In this document: positions 7,951-16,388 of the stretch, piece after piece
How positions within the stretch are numbered: the stretch's first letter is position 1
Layout of the letters: each line of letters starts with the position of its first letter
Assembly (NCBI GenBank): GCA_900108205.1
Contig: FNUU01000001.1
Location: 172,673 to 236,672 of the forward strand
Source: Eubacterium ruminantium
Lineage (GTDB): Bacteria; Bacillota; Clostridia; Lachnospirales; Lachnospiraceae
Length of the DNA stretch: 64,000 bases
Reading direction: 5' to 3'
Program-made: the position numbers and the translations under genes
The notes under the pieces: model-generated
Told to the model about the DNA's origin: nothing
The model's input: the letters and a program-made list of their open reading frames with translations, nothing else
Databases searched by the model: none

Positions 7951-8880
7951 TTATAACGCTTCTTTCCGTAGCACCTTAAGAATCTTCATGAAATAATCCG
8001 GCAGTTCCGAATTGTATTCCACATATTCATTTGTTCCCGGATGAATGAATCCGAGTTTTCCGGCGTGAAGCATCTGTCCTTTAAGATTAAATGGACATTT
8101 CTTCGGTCCGTATACATCATCACCCAGAAGCGGATGATTTATGGAAGCCATGTGCACTCTGATCTGATGGGTACGTCCGGTTTCAAGTCTGCATTTTACA
8201 AGACTGAAATCCTGCTTTAACCGTTCTTCGACCTTATAATGAGTTACCGCTCTTCTTCCGGTCATATCTATTGCCATTTTCTTTCTGTCATTTTTACTTC
8301 TGGCTATTGGCTTATCTATAGTTCCTTCGTCCTTATTAAATGAATTATAACAAATAGCGGTATATTCTCTTGTAATGGAATGAACGCTGAACTGCTCGCT
8401 GAGTTTTCTGTGGGCATTGTCATTTTTACAGATTACCAGGAGTCCGGAAGTATTCATGTCTATCCTATGCACGATACCCGGCCTCATAATGCCGTTAATA
8501 CCGGAAAGCTGATCCTTGCAATGATACATGATTGCATTTACAAGAGTCCCTGTAAAATGACCTGCTGCAGGATGTACGACCATGCCCTGAGGCTTATCAA
8601 TGATAAGAATATCCTCATCTTCATGAACAATATTTAAAGGAATATCCTCAGGAATGATCTCAAGCTCTTCCGGCTCGGGAATATTTAAAAATATACTGTC
8701 TTTCTCCCGTAGCTTATAGCTGGATTTAACCTTCCTGCCATTTACAAGTATCTTTTCATCGTCGATAAGCTGCTGGATATAAGATCTCGAAAGATCCTCC
8801 ATTTCGTCGGAAAGATATTTATCAATCCTTGTACCTATGAGAAAATCATCAGGATATAAAGTTATTTCACTGTTATTCAT
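7951..8880 (-). CDS. RluD-type 23S rRNA pseudouridine synthase
   Basis: A 309-residue RluA-family enzyme that isomerises uridines to pseudouridine, most likely in 23S rRNA. An N-terminal S4-like RNA-binding domain (about residues 15-70, RIDKYLSDEMEDLSRSYIQQLI) precedes the catalytic domain with HRIDMNTSG at 138-146; Asp141 is the catalytic residue. The C-terminal GRTHQIRVHMA motif is also present. The start at 8880 is chosen because AGGGTGATGAG directly precedes it; an upstream in-frame ATG has no such site. The gene follows lspA, the usual lspA-rluD pair of Firmicutes. The exact uridines modified cannot be told from sequence. Confidence 0.93.
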   Translation of the reverse strand: MNNSEITLYPDDFLIGTRIDKYLSDEMEDLSRSYIQQLIDDEKILVNGRKVKSSYKLREKDSIFLNIPEPEELEIIPEDIPLNIVHEDEDILIIDKPQGMVVHPAAGHFTGTLVNAIMYHCKDQLSGINGIMRPGIVHRIDMNTSGLLVICKNDNAHRKLSEQFSVHSITREYTAICYNSFNKDEGTIDKPIARSKNDRKKMAIDMTGRRAVTHYKVEERLKQDFSLVKCRLETGRTHQIRVHMASINHPLLGDDVYGPKKCPFNLKGQMLHAGKLGFIHPGTNEYVEYNSELPDYFMKILKVLRKEAL

Positions 8881-8922
8881 CTCATCACCCTGCCGAAACA
8901 TTCTTTTCAATATCACGGTTAC

Positions 8923-9558
8923 TTACAATGATTCTTCATCACTTGTATTACCATGCTCCTGATTATCAGTCTCATTCTTATAAATGATCTTTCCGTTGTC
9001 GTCTATATATGCGCTTCCGAGTACCACATCAACATCCTCTGAGCTGTATTTGAATATGAGGAGAAGAAGTACTGCCACGATACTGAAGGTGACATAGATA
9101 TCAGCCACATTAAACACCGGAAAATTTATAAATTTAAAGTATACAAAATCCGTTACCGATCCAAGACGTATTCTGTCTATAATATTGGCTATAGCACCGG
9201 AAACAAGGCAGATAACGCATATTCTGAGAGCTCTGTAGCGTTCATATCTGATAAGATTGGTATAAACATATATAAGAAGACCTATCATGATACAAGCGAT
9301 TATCATCGGAATGATCGGAACCTTTTCAAACATTCCCCAGGCTGAACCCTTGTTTCTGATATGAAGGATTTCAAGGACATTTTTAATAACCGTTTTTCCT
9401 TCACCAACCTCATACTTCTTCATAATGATATCCTTCGACAGCTGATCCATTATGATCAAAAGCACAAAAAAGAAAAATGATAAGACGATTATCATTTTCT
9501 TCCCTGTACCATCAATTTTTTTCTTGGAAAGTTTATCTTTTTTTTCTGATTTACTCAT
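8923..9558 (-). CDS. Lipoprotein signal peptidase (signal peptidase II)
   Basis: A 211-residue membrane aspartyl protease that removes the signal peptide from prolipoproteins after lipid attachment. Four membrane segments are visible, with the catalytic aspartates in NIIDRIRLGSVTDFVYF and FNVADIYVT. It is longer than typical LspA (about 160 residues), because of a charged 22-residue N-terminus and a hydrophilic acidic tail of about 40 residues after the last membrane segment (YSSEDVDVVLGSAYIDDNGK onward). These additions should lie in the cytoplasm. It precedes rluD with a 42-base gap. Confidence 0.95.
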   Translation of the reverse strand: MSKSEKKDKLSKKKIDGTGKKMIIVLSFFFFVLLIIMDQLSKDIIMKKYEVGEGKTVIKNVLEILHIRNKGSAWGMFEKVPIIPMIIACIMIGLLIYVYTNLIRYERYRALRICVICLVSGAIANIIDRIRLGSVTDFVYFKFINFPVFNVADIYVTFSIVAVLLLLIFKYSSEDVDVVLGSAYIDDNGKIIYKNETDNQEHGNTSDEESL

Positions 9559-9597
9559 TTTTTCTCTCGTTTTATATTATTTATAACAAATGTATTA

Positions 9598-9639
9598 GAT
9601 GTAAAATCACATCTCATAATCCTGCAGGACATACGTCCC
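9598..9639 (+). repeat. Putative dispersed intergenic repeat, copy A
   Basis: The stretch AAAATCACATCTCATAATCC followed by TGCAGGACATACGTCC is related to sequences at 12601-12650 (opposite strand) and 34273-34318. All three sit in intergenic gaps. The similarity was found by eye and the family boundaries are uncertain. Confidence 0.4.
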
Positions 9640-9684
9640 CATGTAATCTTATTCAGCATATTGTAGCTTTTATGCATCACAGTA

Positions 9685-10785
9685 TTAGGTATCCAGCGAT
9701 ATATAATATCTCATTGCCTCTGCCATATCCTCATCATTTACTTCTTTTGAAATAAATGCTTCTCCGATACTTCTCAGAAGTATAAACTTAACCTTGCCGT
9801 CCTGCACCTTTTTGTCATTTTTTGTATAGCTTATAACTCTTTCTATGTCAATATCAGCAGGCACCTTCGGAAGGCCGAAGAGCTTAAGTACTTTGATTAT
9901 CTTCTCATGATCCTCCTGACTGATCAGCCCCTTTCTGAAAGATATAAATGAAGCCATAATGGTTCCTGCGGATACACATTCTCCGTGTAGAAGCTTAAAC
10001 TCCATATATTTTTCAAGAGCATGTCCGAGTGTATGACCAAGATTAAGTAGGGCTCTCTCGCCTTTTTCAGTCGGATCCTTCTCTACAACATCCTTCTTGA
10101 TAAGATTGCATTTATAAATCATTTCTTTTATTACTTCAGGTTCAAAGGAATTGATCCTGCTGCTGTTCTCTTCTAACCAGTCAAAGAATTCAGCATCACG
10201 AAGAAGTGCAGATTTTGTAACCTCTCCCATGCCGCTTCTGAACTGAGCCTTGTCCAAGGTGGAAATAGTATTTGTATTTATATAAACATGTTTTGGCATA
10301 TGAAATGCACCAACCATATTTTTATATGAATCAAAATCCACACCGGTCTTGCCGCCAATACTTGAATCCACATCAGCAAGAAGGCTTGTAGGAATCTGTA
10401 TAAAATCAATTCCTCTCAGAAATGTAGCCGCAGTAAAACCGGCCATATCTCCTGTCACACCGCCTCCGAGCGCTGCTATAAAATCATTTCTGTCAAATTT
10501 TTCCAGGATGAGTTTTTCATATATTTTTCTTACTACATCCAGATTCTTGCTTGCCTCTCCTTCCGGAAAGATATATGTTGTGACATACTTACAATTACCT
10601 TCCATAACACGCAAAATAGCATCCATATAATGGGATGCTACTCTGGAATCTGATACTATAAGACATTTCTTTTTATCGGCGTTATAGCCTTCTAAAAACT
10701 GCTTTAAATTATCAAAGGAATCATTGTAAGTAATATCATAAACAGGAACATTATTCATATTGATGGTTAGACGTTCTGCTGTCAT
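9685..10785 (-). CDS. 3-dehydroquinate synthase
   Basis: A 366-residue AroB that makes 3-dehydroquinate from DAHP, the second step of the shikimate pathway, using NAD+ and a divalent metal. The NAD-binding segment is FIAALGGGVTGDMAGFTAAT. Metal ligands are in MGEVTKSALL (Glu), LNLGHTLGHALE (His) and LLHGECVS (His). A good ribosome binding site (AGGAGTAATATTT) supports the start. No other shikimate gene is nearby; it sits between divIVA and lspA in the division cluster, 18 bases after divIVA. Confidence 0.96.
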   Translation of the reverse strand: MTAERLTINMNNVPVYDITYNDSFDNLKQFLEGYNADKKKCLIVSDSRVASHYMDAILRVMEGNCKYVTTYIFPEGEASKNLDVVRKIYEKLILEKFDRNDFIAALGGGVTGDMAGFTAATFLRGIDFIQIPTSLLADVDSSIGGKTGVDFDSYKNMVGAFHMPKHVYINTNTISTLDKAQFRSGMGEVTKSALLRDAEFFDWLEENSSRINSFEPEVIKEMIYKCNLIKKDVVEKDPTEKGERALLNLGHTLGHALEKYMEFKLLHGECVSAGTIMASFISFRKGLISQEDHEKIIKVLKLFGLPKVPADIDIERVISYTKNDKKVQDGKVKFILLRSIGEAFISKEVNDEDMAEAMRYYISLDT

Positions 10786-10803
10786 AAATATTACTCCTAA
10801 AAA

Positions 10804-11775
10804 CTAGTCTTCTTCATGATGTCTGAGGCTGACCTTGCTGTCTGCAAACATTGCCTCAATATCATTATATTCATCCGCAGGCCTGAAAGATAAGGTGCTG
10901 CGTGAAAAACTGCTCTGCGTATCTGTCTTTGGCTTATAATCAAACTCGTCTTTATTTTCGCCTTTAATGGTAAATGTAGTCTTTGGTTTATCCTCTTTAA
11001 CAGAATACTTTTTAGCCGGCTTCTTATCACTTGAAGAATCTTCTTCTCTGGACTTGCCACTGAAAGGATCTATGCCGGAGCCGCCAAGGATCGATCCATA
11101 AACATTTGATGAATTACTGTTCATGGATTTGTTATCAGACATACCTCCTCCAAGTCCTCCTCTGTCACTGCCGAATTCATTATCAAAATCAGCAAATGAA
11201 TCATAAGAATCCTCTGAAGATTCAAACATGCTTGTACCAAGACCGCCTCCGCTGAAGGAAGAAGATTGTGCCTGAGACTTCTTTGGTTCAGCCTTCTGTA
11301 TAGACATGAACTTAGGATCTATCTTGGCATCCGGATCAATATCCTCAAGATCAAGGATATTAAACATTCTCTTAACAAGAAGTGCAAATTCACTCTTATA
11401 CTCTGCATATCTTGTTTCAAGTTCCTTCATCTTGTTTTCCATCTCACCAAGATCTATATAGGCCTGATTAACAATCTCATTTGCTCTGTTTTTTGCCTCG
11501 AGCTCAATATTCTTAGCTTCCTTAACAGCATTTGATTTGGATTGCTGCGAATTCTTTTCAGCAAGCATAAGGTTCTTCTGAAGCTGTTCCTCAGTGGTCT
11601 TATAATGCTGAAGTCCATCATTTAAAGTAATAACCTTTTCTTTCAGCTCTGCATTGGAACGATAAAGCTCCTCATAGCTTTTTGAAACCTCTTCAAAAAA
11701 TCTTGTTACATCATCCTTGTTGAAACCAAAACCTGTTTTGAATTTTTTCTGCTGAATATCAACAGGTGTTAACAT
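10804..11775 (-). CDS. DivIVA-family cell division/polarity protein
   Basis: A 323-residue protein starting MLTPVDIQQKKFKTGFGFNK, the lipid-binding N-terminal motif of DivIVA (with the exposed Phe in the KTGFGF turn), followed by a coiled coil to about residue 130. The rest is a low-complexity, Ser/Gly/Asp/Lys-rich tail. DivIVA senses negatively curved membrane at division sites and poles and recruits other proteins. The gene follows sepF, as in the ylm-sepF-divIVA clusters of Firmicutes. A second, shorter DivIVA-like gene lies at 50863-51417. Confidence 0.93.
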   Translation of the reverse strand: MLTPVDIQQKKFKTGFGFNKDDVTRFFEEVSKSYEELYRSNAELKEKVITLNDGLQHYKTTEEQLQKNLMLAEKNSQQSKSNAVKEAKNIELEAKNRANEIVNQAYIDLGEMENKMKELETRYAEYKSEFALLVKRMFNILDLEDIDPDAKIDPKFMSIQKAEPKKSQAQSSSFSGGGLGTSMFESSEDSYDSFADFDNEFGSDRGGLGGGMSDNKSMNSNSSNVYGSILGGSGIDPFSGKSREEDSSSDKKPAKKYSVKEDKPKTTFTIKGENKDEFDYKPKTDTQSSFSRSTLSFRPADEYNDIEAMFADSKVSLRHHEED

Positions 11776-11812
11776 TTACCTACCCCTCCAATTAAACAAC
11801 TACCTTTATATT

Positions 11813-12553
11813 TTAGTATTTTCCAAGCTGTGGTGACAGAGTTGATTCATTGAGGATCTCATCTCTCAGATCGCCTGAAACCTCTATATTATGTGGTGCC
11901 GCAATGAATATATTTGCGGAAATGGCTTTCAAGTCTCCGCCAAGTCCATAGCAGGCGCCGCCAATAAAATCTATGATTCTCTGAGCAGGATCTATCTGAA
12001 CCCCTTCCATATTTATAACGATAGTCTTTCCTGCCTTAAGAAAATCTGATACAGTCTGAGCATCATCAAACTCAACAGGCTTAATTACATACACTTCACT
12101 ATTTGGTTTATAATTCTGCCTCTTATCAAAAGAAACAACATTCTGTTCTTTGGCTTCTCTGTTCATCTGCATCTCTTCTCTTGTAAATCTGTTATATTTT
12201 TTCGTGCTTCCAAAGCTTGTTTGTGTCTGCTGGTAAGTTGAAGACGGCTTAGTATAACTTGTGCTGCTGTATGATGAATCATATGAACTGCCGTAGCCTA
12301 GAGTAGAACCGGTATTTGAAAAAGCAGAATCCTGATCCGCATCATAATCCCCTTCATCTGAATATGAAAGAGCAGCCGTGTCATTTTTCTTCTTGTCTTT
12401 ATTTCTCTTAAATCTCTTAGGTTTCTCATAGACTTCCTCTTCTTCATCATCGAAGAGATCATCGTCCATATCTTCATACTCATCTTCGTAATCGTCTTCT
12501 GTATCCACTTTAAAATAGTCCAGAAAACTTCTTTTGCCTGATTTCTTGCCCAT
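11813..12553 (-). CDS. SepF, FtsZ membrane anchor
   Basis: A 246-residue SepF. The C-terminal domain (about residues 155-240, EVYVIKPVEFDDAQTVSDFL and GGACYGLGGDLKAIS) is the part that binds FtsZ and polymerises. The N-terminus MGKKSGKRSFLDYFKV can form an amphipathic membrane-binding helix. Between them lies an unusually long linker (about residues 15-150), first acidic, then Lys/Arg-rich, then rich in Ser, Tyr and Thr. The family is usually about 150 residues. AGGAG seven bases upstream selects ATG 12553 over the ATG two codons earlier. It lies between yggS and divIVA. Confidence 0.95.
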   Translation of the reverse strand: MGKKSGKRSFLDYFKVDTEDDYEDEYEDMDDDLFDDEEEEVYEKPKRFKRNKDKKKNDTAALSYSDEGDYDADQDSAFSNTGSTLGYGSSYDSSYSSTSYTKPSSTYQQTQTSFGSTKKYNRFTREEMQMNREAKEQNVVSFDKRQNYKPNSEVYVIKPVEFDDAQTVSDFLKAGKTIVINMEGVQIDPAQRIIDFIGGACYGLGGDLKAISANIFIAAPHNIEVSGDLRDEILNESTLSPQLGKY

Positions 12554-12600
12554 TTTCATTCTCCTAATTTTATTAGTACGACTTAATATAGCGTTTCTAA

Positions 12601-12650
12601 ATATACGTCCCGCAGGATTATGAATTGCAGCTTTTGCTTCTCATCATATA
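12601..12650 (-). repeat. Putative dispersed intergenic repeat, copy B
   Basis: Read on the minus strand this holds ATGAGAAGCAAAAGCTGCAA then TTCATAATCCTGCGGGACGT. It resembles copy A (9598-9639) around TCATAATCCTGC and copy C (34273-34318) around ATGAGAAGCAAAA. It lies in the gap between yggS and sepF. Confidence 0.4.
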
Positions 12651-12683
12651 TCTTACCGGTATGGATATTTATAAAACTATATA

Positions 12684-13382
12684 CTAGCTGATAGCATAAT
12701 TTCTTTCCCCAAATATAGCCGTACCTACTCTTACTATGGTGGCTCCTTCTTCTATCGCAACGATAAAATCATTTGTCATTCCCATAGAGAGCACATTCAT
12801 ACTAACATTATCTATTTTTTTTGATTTTATGTCAAGTGATAATTGGCGCAGTCTGCGGAATACAGGTCTGTTTTCCTCAGGGTCATCCACAAATGGAGCT
12901 ATGGTCATAAGTCCCTGAATTCTAATATGCGGACACTTTTCTGAAATCTCCTGAACCAAAGGAAGTGCATCATCTACTGTAAGTCCGAATTTACTTTCCT
13001 CTTCAGCAACATTAACTTCTATAAGTATATTTACGATAATATCTTCCTTTGCAGCCTCAGCTTCGATCTTTTCGGCAAGATGAAATGAATCTACTGAATG
13101 GATAAGACAAGCCTTACCGATAACCTGCTTTACTTTATTTGTCTGCAAATGGCCTATAAGATGGAAGTTTACAGGTGTTGAAACCTCTTCCTTCTTTTTA
13201 ACAAGTTCCTGAACCTTATTCTCACCGAAATCCTTAACACCTATTGTGATAAGCTCTTCAATGTCAGAAAGAGGCTTTGTCTTACTGACTGCAAGAAGAA
13301 GAACATCTTCCTTGTTTCTGCCGCATTTTTCGCAGGCCTCGTCAATAGATTGTCTGATTTTTTTGTAATTCTCAATTACCAT
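12684..13382 (-). CDS. YggS/PLPBP family PLP-binding protein
   Basis: A 232-residue single-domain PLP-binding protein (YggS, YlmE in Bacillus) that buffers pyridoxal phosphate and amino/keto acid balance. It has the fold-type III barrel with the PLP lysine in VLLLAVSKTKP and conserved HLIGHLQTNKV, FGLTVDD, GLMTIAP and SMGMTNDFIVAIEEGAT segments; the final GATIVRVGTAIFG is a family hallmark. It is the gene before sepF, an arrangement widely conserved in Gram-positive bacteria although its link to division is not understood. Confidence 0.95.
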   Translation of the reverse strand: MVIENYKKIRQSIDEACEKCGRNKEDVLLLAVSKTKPLSDIEELITIGVKDFGENKVQELVKKKEEVSTPVNFHLIGHLQTNKVKQVIGKACLIHSVDSFHLAEKIEAEAAKEDIIVNILIEVNVAEEESKFGLTVDDALPLVQEISEKCPHIRIQGLMTIAPFVDDPEENRPVFRRLRQLSLDIKSKKIDNVSMNVLSMGMTNDFIVAIEEGATIVRVGTAIFGERNYAIS

Positions 13383-13399
13383 TTATGTCATCCTTCTTT

Positions 13400-14788
13400 C
13401 TAGTAAATTGTCTGATTTTCTTTGACCATTGCAGAATCCATAACGATATTATCGTACTTACGAAGTGAACCGCCGCCGCTCACAATTGTGAATTCATCGC
13501 CCTCTCGAACGATATCCACTTCGATGAAATCAGCAACACCTTCATTTGCCTGATATACTCCGTAAATCTTATCGGATTTAAGAAGCGATACGTCCAATAT
13601 CTTATTGGTATTCATCTGAACAAGAACATCTGTATTCTGAAATGAATCCGGATTCACCCAGAGATACTTATCATCCTTTTTATATATCTCCAGCTTTATC
13701 TGTTCAATGGTCTCGGTACCGTCTTCCTTTACTGCCTTTTTATATACCTTATTGAGACGGCTGTCATTTCCGCCCTTTGTAGCAAATTCGATGGGCAGAA
13801 GGTATACATCCTTCTGTACCAGACTGGTATTTGGAATCTTAAGGCCTTCAAAATTATCCATTATGATCTCAATTGACAGAAATCTTTCATTAGCGAAGGT
13901 TGACATATATTTTTTTAAACTGATATCAAGTATACATTCATCTCCGTCTTCCTTAAGGGTAAACGGAACATAAATATCAAAATTTGAGTTGTTGATAACA
14001 ATATCTATCTTTTCATCAGGATCAAGTTTCTCGGCATCTTCCTTTGAGATTCTGCAGACGATATCCCAGTTTTCATCCTCAATCATCTTGAAGACAGTTG
14101 CTCCTGAATTGATTATATCTCCTGTGGAAAATGATGTCTTAACATAGTTCGACTTATCAAAATCCTCCTTGGTAAGAGTGTCCACTTTCTTATCTTCGTA
14201 ACCATCTGTGTAAAAACAGAGAATACCGCTTATAGGCGCATAAATACTTGACAATGCGCTTGCCTGTTTTTTATCCACGGACATTCTGTCAAGAAGCATC
14301 TGGTTTGCTACATCAAGGACACGATTATCTACCTCATTTTTGAAATTATAAACATTGTAGAAATCCACATCATTATAATTATTTTTATAAAGTGATATGG
14401 TATCTCTTATCTTCTGATAATCGCTTTTTGTAAGTTCGATATTAACGGCATTTTCATCATCAAAGAAATTTAAGAAGTTTCCACTTTCGTCTATGGCACA
14501 TACCGCGCTCTGTTTCCTTACTTTTTCATTATCTCTTGAAAAATAAGCCAGATGACCGGATTTATTTGTTTTAACCGTTACTTCATTTCTTATCGCAATC
14601 CCGGTACAGTTGATATTATTATCCGTACGGCTTTCACCGACCTTATAAAGAGTCAGTGGCTGTTTTTTTATTGAAATGATAACACTTATTGCCACATAAA
14701 GAATAATAGCTGCGAATATTACTACCGCAACATTTATTCTTGTAACATTATTAAATTTTACAACATTATCTTTTTTCTTCTTTTTCAT
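13400..14788 (-). CDS. HlyD-like membrane protein of the division cluster
   Basis: A protein of about 462 residues with a Lys-rich cytoplasmic start, one membrane segment (about residues 19-41, INVAVVIFAAIILYVAISVI) and a large extracytoplasmic part. The latter has a barrel-sandwich/HlyD-like split: KTNKSGHLAYFSRDNEKVRK early and ISGILCFYTDGYEDKK after a helical hairpin. It is not accompanied by an ABC or RND partner here. It lies 17 bases upstream of yggS-sepF-divIVA, so a role in wall growth or division is inferred, not shown. The ATG at 14788 is preferred to an in-frame TTG five codons earlier, but neither has a strong ribosome binding site. Confidence 0.7.
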   Translation of the reverse strand: MKKKKKDNVVKFNNVTRINVAVVIFAAIILYVAISVIISIKKQPLTLYKVGESRTDNNINCTGIAIRNEVTVKTNKSGHLAYFSRDNEKVRKQSAVCAIDESGNFLNFFDDENAVNIELTKSDYQKIRDTISLYKNNYNDVDFYNVYNFKNEVDNRVLDVANQMLLDRMSVDKKQASALSSIYAPISGILCFYTDGYEDKKVDTLTKEDFDKSNYVKTSFSTGDIINSGATVFKMIEDENWDIVCRISKEDAEKLDPDEKIDIVINNSNFDIYVPFTLKEDGDECILDISLKKYMSTFANERFLSIEIIMDNFEGLKIPNTSLVQKDVYLLPIEFATKGGNDSRLNKVYKKAVKEDGTETIEQIKLEIYKKDDKYLWVNPDSFQNTDVLVQMNTNKILDVSLLKSDKIYGVYQANEGVADFIEVDIVREGDEFTIVSGGGSLRKYDNIVMDSAMVKENQTIY

Positions 14789-14933
14789 GTTGAATTTTAC
14801 CAAATTTTATCTAAATATTTAACACGTATTATTATATACAAGATACCTTAGATATCATATATAGATCAAATTTTGATATAATTTTACGTTATAGATATAT
14901 CTTATCGTAAGAAAAACATACTCGAGTAATATA

Positions 14934-15941
14934 TCAGTTATTTGCCAGATTAAACATGGCGCTTATTGTATTATAAAGATCATCACTGCTTTCACTGTCA
15001 GCGACGACAACTGTATATTCCTTATCATTGATCTCAACCTTCATGGCAAGGCAGTAACCGGCCATACCGGTGGTTCCTGTCTTCCATTCCTTGATCTTTA
15101 TATTTGAAGGAAGCTTAACATTATGATTAACAAAACGGTTTGTTGGTTCGATATCCCATTCACAGAGGTCGCCAAATTCATCATAAAAGCTCATGGTGTA
15201 TGAGCTGTAGCTGTCAATCTGCTGAAGCAGCGGATGTTTTGATGCTTCATTTATTATCAGATACATATCATATGCTGTTACATAGTGATCATCAAGATGT
15301 AATCCGTGAGTGTTTGCAAAATGGCAGTTCGTTGCTCCTATCTCCTTCATTTTCTGATTCATCATATCGCAGAAGGCCTCTTCACTTCCTGCGACAAGCT
15401 CAGCGATCACAACACCGAAATCGTTATAAGAGCACATCATAAAACCATACATAAGATTTCTGAGAGTTATCGAATAACCCGCATAAAAATCACTATGCAT
15501 TGCTCCATTGTATTCATCAAAATCTATATCATGCGAATAATTTACTATTTCATCAAGCTCAAGTTTTCCGCTCTCAATCGCATCACAGGCAAGTATCGCT
15601 GTTACAAGCTTGGTCATACTTGCAGGATAGATCCTTCTGTGCACATTATGAGCAACAAGAGCTTTCTTATCAGTATCATCAAAGAAAAGTGCTGCAAATG
15701 TATTGTCAAGGTATCTTTCTGAATTAACCTCTTCATCATACTTTACAACAGTATATTCATTATGGAAGCCAAGAAGATCATAGACAGGCATCTTGTCGGA
15801 TCTGTAGCTGCCGGTGTAATCTGCCTCAATGATCTCATTCTTATTATAATGATCTGCATATTCAATATTGTCTTTTATAAAACATCTGCAGGTAAGGCCG
15901 GATGCCAATACCAGGATTATAAAATATATTACGCCCTTCAT
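14934..15941 (-). CDS. D-alanyl-D-alanine carboxypeptidase (S11 family)
   Basis: A 335-residue DacA/DacF-like low-molecular-weight penicillin-binding protein that trims the terminal D-Ala from peptidoglycan stem peptides outside the membrane. The catalytic motifs are SMTK (in PASMTKLVTAILA), SYN (in CSYNDFGVV) and KTG (in EWKTGTTGMAG). The N-terminus has a signal or anchor segment (YFIILVLASGLTC) with a Cys at residue 18, possibly a lipobox. It lacks an obvious long C-terminal anchor. It is the last gene of the elongation block (radC-mreC-mreD-PBP2-rodA-mgsA-dac). A GGAAGAG ribosome binding site supports the start. Confidence 0.93.
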   Translation of the reverse strand: MKGVIYFIILVLASGLTCRCFIKDNIEYADHYNKNEIIEADYTGSYRSDKMPVYDLLGFHNEYTVVKYDEEVNSERYLDNTFAALFFDDTDKKALVAHNVHRRIYPASMTKLVTAILACDAIESGKLELDEIVNYSHDIDFDEYNGAMHSDFYAGYSITLRNLMYGFMMCSYNDFGVVIAELVAGSEEAFCDMMNQKMKEIGATNCHFANTHGLHLDDHYVTAYDMYLIINEASKHPLLQQIDSYSSYTMSFYDEFGDLCEWDIEPTNRFVNHNVKLPSNIKIKEWKTGTTGMAGYCLAMKVEINDKEYTVVVADSESSDDLYNTISAMFNLANN

Positions 15942-15974
15942 TTATACTCTTCCATTCTGTTTTTTTTAACTTTT

Positions 15975-16373
15975 CTAATGCTTATAAAGTGTTCTCCAGT
16001 CAAGGTCGCCTCTCTCAAGAGCCTTGATCATAAGCTCTGCAGAAGCAAGATTTGTCGCAATAGGAATATTATGATTATCACAGGTGATAAATACATTATA
16101 ATAAGCATTATCATGCATTCTTGGAATCTGAGGATCATGCATGAAGATAACCATATCCATCTCATTACTGTCAATACGTGTAATGAGCTGTTCAACACCT
16201 CCCAGGTGTCCGGCGTGAACTTTATGTACATTTAATCCGGAAGCATCTTCGACGAGTCTTCCGGTAGTTTCAGTTGCAAATATTTCATGCTTACTGAGTA
16301 TAGCTCTGTAAGCAATACAAAGATTCTGCATAAGCTTCTTTTTTGAATCATGAGCTATTAGTACAATATTCAT
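15975..16373 (-). CDS. Methylglyoxal synthase
   Basis: A 132-residue MgsA, which converts dihydroxyacetone phosphate to methylglyoxal and phosphate, a bypass that frees phosphate when sugar phosphates accumulate. Conserved features are NIVLIAHDSKKK, ATETTGRL (phosphate binding), VHAGHLGGVEQL and the catalytic region DMVIFMHDPQ. GGAGG precedes the ATG by 6 bases. It lies 15 bases after rodA in the wall-elongation operon, an association seen in related Clostridia that has no clear biochemical explanation. Confidence 0.96.
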   Translation of the reverse strand: MNIVLIAHDSKKKLMQNLCIAYRAILSKHEIFATETTGRLVEDASGLNVHKVHAGHLGGVEQLITRIDSNEMDMVIFMHDPQIPRMHDNAYYNVFITCDNHNIPIATNLASAELMIKALERGDLDWRTLYKH

Positions 16374-16388
16374 ATTAGCCTCCCTCTA

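Noticed and set aside
10797..11060. Minus-strand frame of 87 codons within divIVA.
   Set aside because: It is an out-of-frame reading of the DivIVA tail, with basic low-complexity content and no start signal.
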